NCBI GenBank assembly: GCA_049595035.1
Contig: JBMYKD010000035.1
Location: 1-9,161, forward strand
Source: UBA12202 sp049595035
Lineage (GTDB): Bacteria > Pseudomonadota > Alphaproteobacteria > Puniceispirillales > UBA1172
Direction of reading: 5' to 3'
Length of the DNA stretch: 9,161 nt
Below are positions 7,288 through 9,161 of the stretch, piece after piece. A program made the translations under genes and the position numbers. How positions within the stretch are numbered: position 1 is the first letter of the stretch; every line of letters begins with the position of its first letter. The notes under the pieces were generated by a model. That model was not told the origin of the DNA. It made no database searches and was given only the letters and a program-made list of their open reading frames with translations.

Positions 7288-7305
7288 AAGCCCGTGTCAG
7301 GGCTT
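7288..7305. repeat. Inverted repeat AAGCCC-N6-GGGCTT upstream of the ABC gene
   Basis: Perfect 6-bp arms separated by 6 bases, only 3 bp after the preceding inverted repeat. In RNA it could form a stable 6-bp hairpin. There is no T-run after it on the plus strand, so it is not a standard terminator in that direction. It may be a second operator or an element of the ABC leader RNA. Confidence 0.4.
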
Positions 7306-7350
7306 GTGCTGGGGCAGGAAGTGAATTATCTCAATAGCATCATATCATGT

Positions 7351-7354
7351 GAGG
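7351..7354 (+). promoter_or_regulatory. Ribosome binding site that sets the ABC gene start
   Basis: GAGG lies 5 bases before the ATG at 7360. The frame is open back to a GTG at 7294, but that GTG lies within an inverted repeat and has no ribosome binding sequence. The protein's conserved region begins only after residue 15 of the shorter form, which supports 7360. Confidence 0.65.
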
Positions 7355-7359
7355 ATCAT

Positions 7360-8352
7360 ATGCTTGATGCGTTAAAAATAGCACCGCCTAATCATGGCGC
7401 GGCGGTCACTGTCCGCCATCTGGACAAAACCTATTACAGCAAGCATGGCGAAAAACATGCCTTGCGTGATGTATCCTTGCAGATACCGGCAGGCAGTATT
7501 TTTGGTTTGCTGGGGCCTAATGGAGCAGGTAAATCCACATTGATCAATATTCTGGCAGGCACGGTTATCAAATCCGGCGGCGTGGTGGATGTATGGGGGA
7601 CAGACCTTGATTCCAATGCGCGGCAGGTGCGGTCGAATATTGGTGTGGTGCCGCAGGAACTCAATATTGATGCGTTTTTCACTCCGCGGGAAACACTGGA
7701 AATGCAGGCTGGCATGTTCGGGGTGCCAGCCCATGAACGCCGCAGTGACGCTATCCTTGAGCTGATCGGGCTGACGGATAAGGCGAATGCCTATGCGCGG
7801 ACATTATCAGGCGGGATGCGGCGGCGGCTTCTGGTGGGCAAGGCCATGGTGCATCGGCCGCCGATACTGGTGCTGGATGAACCCACAGCCGGTGTTGATG
7901 TAATGTTGCGCCAGCGGTTGTGGAGCATGATCAGAACGCTTAATGATCAGGGGGTGACGATTGTTCTGACCACCCATTATCTGGAAGAAGCTGAAGCCTT
8001 ATGTGAAGAGATTGCCATCTTGAATCATGGACAGGTGATCACCCAGGCGCGAACCGCCGATTTATTATCCGGCGCCGGCACGCGGCAGATGATCATGACC
8101 CTTTCTGTTGCGGCGGCAGATGATGTGGAAAAGATCAGGGCAGAATGGGCGCGGCTGAACCCGGATATCGCGGTGCCGGATATGACGCTGGATGGCCGGC
8201 AACTGCATCTGCGTTATGATCCGAAACTGGTGATGGCAGGCGCGATTATCATGGCGGTGGGTGCGGCCGGATTAACGATTGAAGATATCAGCACCAGAAA
8301 ACCTGATCTGGAAGACGTGTTCCTTGCCCTGACGCAAGACAGCCAGAGCTGA
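7360..8352 (+). CDS. ABC-2 type transporter ATP-binding protein
   Basis: Cytoplasmic ATPase of an ABC exporter, 330 residues, of the DrrA/NodI/YadG-like group. The nucleotide-binding domain (about 16-240) has Walker A GPNGAGKS (52-59), Q-loop Q99, signature LSGGM (149-153), Walker B ILVLDEP with catalytic E174, D-loop through D180, and switch H206. Residues 241-330 form the C-terminal extension with the EDVFLALT ending (318-325) typical of ABC-2 ATPases. Such proteins need a separate membrane permease, but none follows: the next genes are a tRNA and an integrase, and upstream is polA's operon. The partner must be encoded elsewhere or the gene has been separated from it. Substrate is unknown. 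The gene looks GC-richer than its neighbours, though it shares their frequent GATC tetramers. Two inverted repeats upstream suggest regulated expression. Confidence 0.9.
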   Translation: MLDALKIAPPNHGAAVTVRHLDKTYYSKHGEKHALRDVSLQIPAGSIFGLLGPNGAGKSTLINILAGTVIKSGGVVDVWGTDLDSNARQVRSNIGVVPQELNIDAFFTPRETLEMQAGMFGVPAHERRSDAILELIGLTDKANAYARTLSGGMRRRLLVGKAMVHRPPILVLDEPTAGVDVMLRQRLWSMIRTLNDQGVTIVLTTHYLEEAEALCEEIAILNHGQVITQARTADLLSGAGTRQMIMTLSVAAADDVEKIRAEWARLNPDIAVPDMTLDGRQLHLRYDPKLVMAGAIIMAVGAAGLTIEDISTRKPDLEDVFLALTQDSQS

Positions 8353-8403
8353 TCAGATGATGGGGCAGGCGTTTTTTGGTGAGGCGTTATAGCGGTGGCG
8401 GTT

Positions 8404-8427
8404 CGGCATAATGGCCGGTTTTCTTTT
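8404..8427 (+). terminator. Weak hairpin with T-rich tail after the ABC gene
   Basis: CGGC (8404-8407) and GCCG (8414-8417) can pair around a 6-base loop and are followed by GTTTTCTTTT. The short 4-bp stem makes this a marginal intrinsic terminator. Its place between the ABC stop and the tRNA promoter region is right for one. Confidence 0.35.
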
Positions 8428-8440
8428 CCACGCAATATGG

Positions 8441-8446
8441 TATAAG
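8441..8446 (+). promoter_or_regulatory. Possible -10 element for the tRNA-Arg gene
   Basis: TATAAG lies 18 bases before the tRNA 5' end, which would place the start of transcription about 12 bases upstream of the mature tRNA. A GC-containing discriminator follows, as often at stable-RNA promoters. No good -35 is seen at the usual distance (only a T-rich stretch), so confidence is limited. Confidence 0.35.
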
Positions 8447-8464
8447 GGTGGTGTTCAGCATTAG

Positions 8465-8541
<77 letters not shown>

Positions 8542-8552
8542 TTTACAAAGTA

Positions 8553-8572
8553 TCAAGGTCCGAGCTTCAAGG
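8553..8572. repeat. Direct repeat TCAAGG, two copies 14 bp apart
   Basis: TCAAGG occurs at 8553-8558 and 8567-8572, followed by a related CTCAAG at 8573-8578, between the tRNA and the integrase gene. Short direct repeats here could be arm-type binding sites for the recombinase. The units are short enough to arise by chance. Confidence 0.3.
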
Positions 8573-8626
8573 CTCAAGTGACTGTTTCCTAACGATTAAT
8601 GTTCTGGAACAGGAGTTTGAGTTGCT

Positions 8627-9161
8627 ATGGTGTGGGTAAGGTCTCCGGTATACTTTTACAAAAGAAACGATACGTTTTACTTCTCAAGAGCGGTGCCTTC
8701 CGATCTTCGTCATCGGTTTACTAAGAAGAAGGTTGAGGTCTCTCTGCGAACAAAGTCAGAGGCTAAGGCAGCTAAGTCTGCGGCTGCTCTATCTGACAGG
8801 CTTGAGCGGTATTGGGATAGCTTACGGATGGAGATGATTTATTCCCGTGAGCTGGGGATAAGTGTTGTTTCTGATAAGCCATCTTCAGGTGCTAGTAACG
8901 ATATCCGCATTAACGATGCGTTAGTGTTGTATCAACGGCTCAAGGGAGCGGGTAAGACTAAACTGTTCTTTGAAGGCTCAGAGAGAAGCGTTCGTTATCT
9001 GATTGAGTGTGTTGGCCATGATAACATTAATGGACTTGAACCAGCAGACGCAGGACGGTTTAGGGACTTCCTCTTTGATCGGGGAATGTCTTCCTCATCG
9101 GTTAAACGGGTCTTCTCATCTGTCAGAGCCATTATGAACTTGGCTATCAAAGAGCATGGCC
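8627..9161 (+). CDS. Tyrosine recombinase/phage-type integrase, N-terminal part (runs off the window)
   Basis: An open frame from the ATG at 8627 continues to the right edge without a stop (178 codons visible). The N-terminal segment, with VYFYKRNDTFYFSRAVPSDLR at 8-28, matches the DUF6538-type start common in alphaproteobacterial integrases. A helical region rich in Lys/Ala/Glu follows (about 33-72), then a SAM-like core-binding domain (about 94-178) with RFRDFLFDRGMSSSSVKRV at 144-162. The catalytic domain with the R-H-R-Y residues lies beyond the window, so activity cannot be judged. AGGAG at 8611-8615 is a possible ribosome binding site, 11 bases from the ATG, a slightly long spacing; a GTG is the second codon. 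The gene reads away from the adjacent tRNA-Arg, as expected for the integrase of an element inserted at that tRNA. Confidence 0.85.
   Translation, partial: MVWVRSPVYFYKRNDTFYFSRAVPSDLRHRFTKKKVEVSLRTKSEAKAAKSAAALSDRLERYWDSLRMEMIYSRELGISVVSDKPSSGASNDIRINDALVLYQRLKGAGKTKLFFEGSERSVRYLIECVGHDNINGLEPADAGRFRDFLFDRGMSSSSVKRVFSSVRAIMNLAIKEHG

Larger units (their letters stand above)
8542..9161 (+). mobile_element. Left end of an integrated element (genomic island or prophage), partial
   Basis: The sequence changes immediately after a complete tRNA-Arg to a spacer and then a tyrosine recombinase gene, the standard arrangement at an island edge. The segment seems to have fewer GATC sites than the preceding genes, but it is short. 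Only the recombinase start is visible, so whether the element is a prophage, an integrative element or a decayed remnant cannot be told. Confidence 0.6.

Noticed and set aside
7294..7359. Longer ABC ATPase starting at GTG 7294
   Set aside because: The GTG sits in an inverted repeat without a ribosome binding site, and the conserved protein begins well after the ATG at 7360.
8349..8356. Palindrome CTGATCAG at the ABC stop codon
   Set aside because: It is built around a GATC, which is common in this window, and has no associated T-run or second half-site.

Overview
The window looks like a chromosomal piece of an alphaproteobacterium, roughly of the SAR116/Rhodospirillales kind. The basis is the ChvI-ChvG two-component pair next to rapZ, a CHCC zinc-finger protein joined to polA, and a modest GC content. 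The assignment comes from gene order and recognisable protein motifs; no database search was possible.

Positions 1-3387 form a left-reading cluster: chvI (response regulator), chvG (membrane histidine kinase, overlapping chvI by 8 bp with a TTG start), rapZ (nucleotide-binding adapter protein) and the first codons of another gene running off the left edge. In many alphaproteobacteria the order is chvI-chvG-hprK-rapZ-EIIA(Man)-HPr. Here the 39 bp between chvG and rapZ leave no room for hprK. RapZ also has Ile in place of the usual Walker A Lys/Arg.

Positions 3556-4035 hold a right-reading short HugZ/pyridoxamine-oxidase-like flavoprotein gene. It is divergent from chvI and ends 7 bp from the convergent 3' end of polA. 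Positions 4043-7149 are a second left-reading unit: a small CHCC zinc-finger gene followed after 2 bp by full-length polA with intact 5'-nuclease, proofreading and polymerase motifs. A good -35/-10 pair lies upstream of it (7217-7244).

Positions 7360-8352 encode an ABC-2 type transporter ATPase reading right, with two adjacent inverted repeats in its upstream region. No permease gene is adjacent within the window. After a weak terminator-like hairpin and a possible promoter comes a complete tRNA-Arg(CCG) gene (8465-8541). 85 bp later the 5' part of a tyrosine recombinase gene starts and runs off the right edge.

The tRNA-integrase junction is most likely the left end of an integrated element (genomic island or prophage) whose cargo lies beyond the window. 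I see no CRISPR array, no insertion sequence, and no complete undescribed system here. The best leads are the island edge, the missing hprK with the altered RapZ P-loop, and the paired inverted repeats upstream of the ABC gene.
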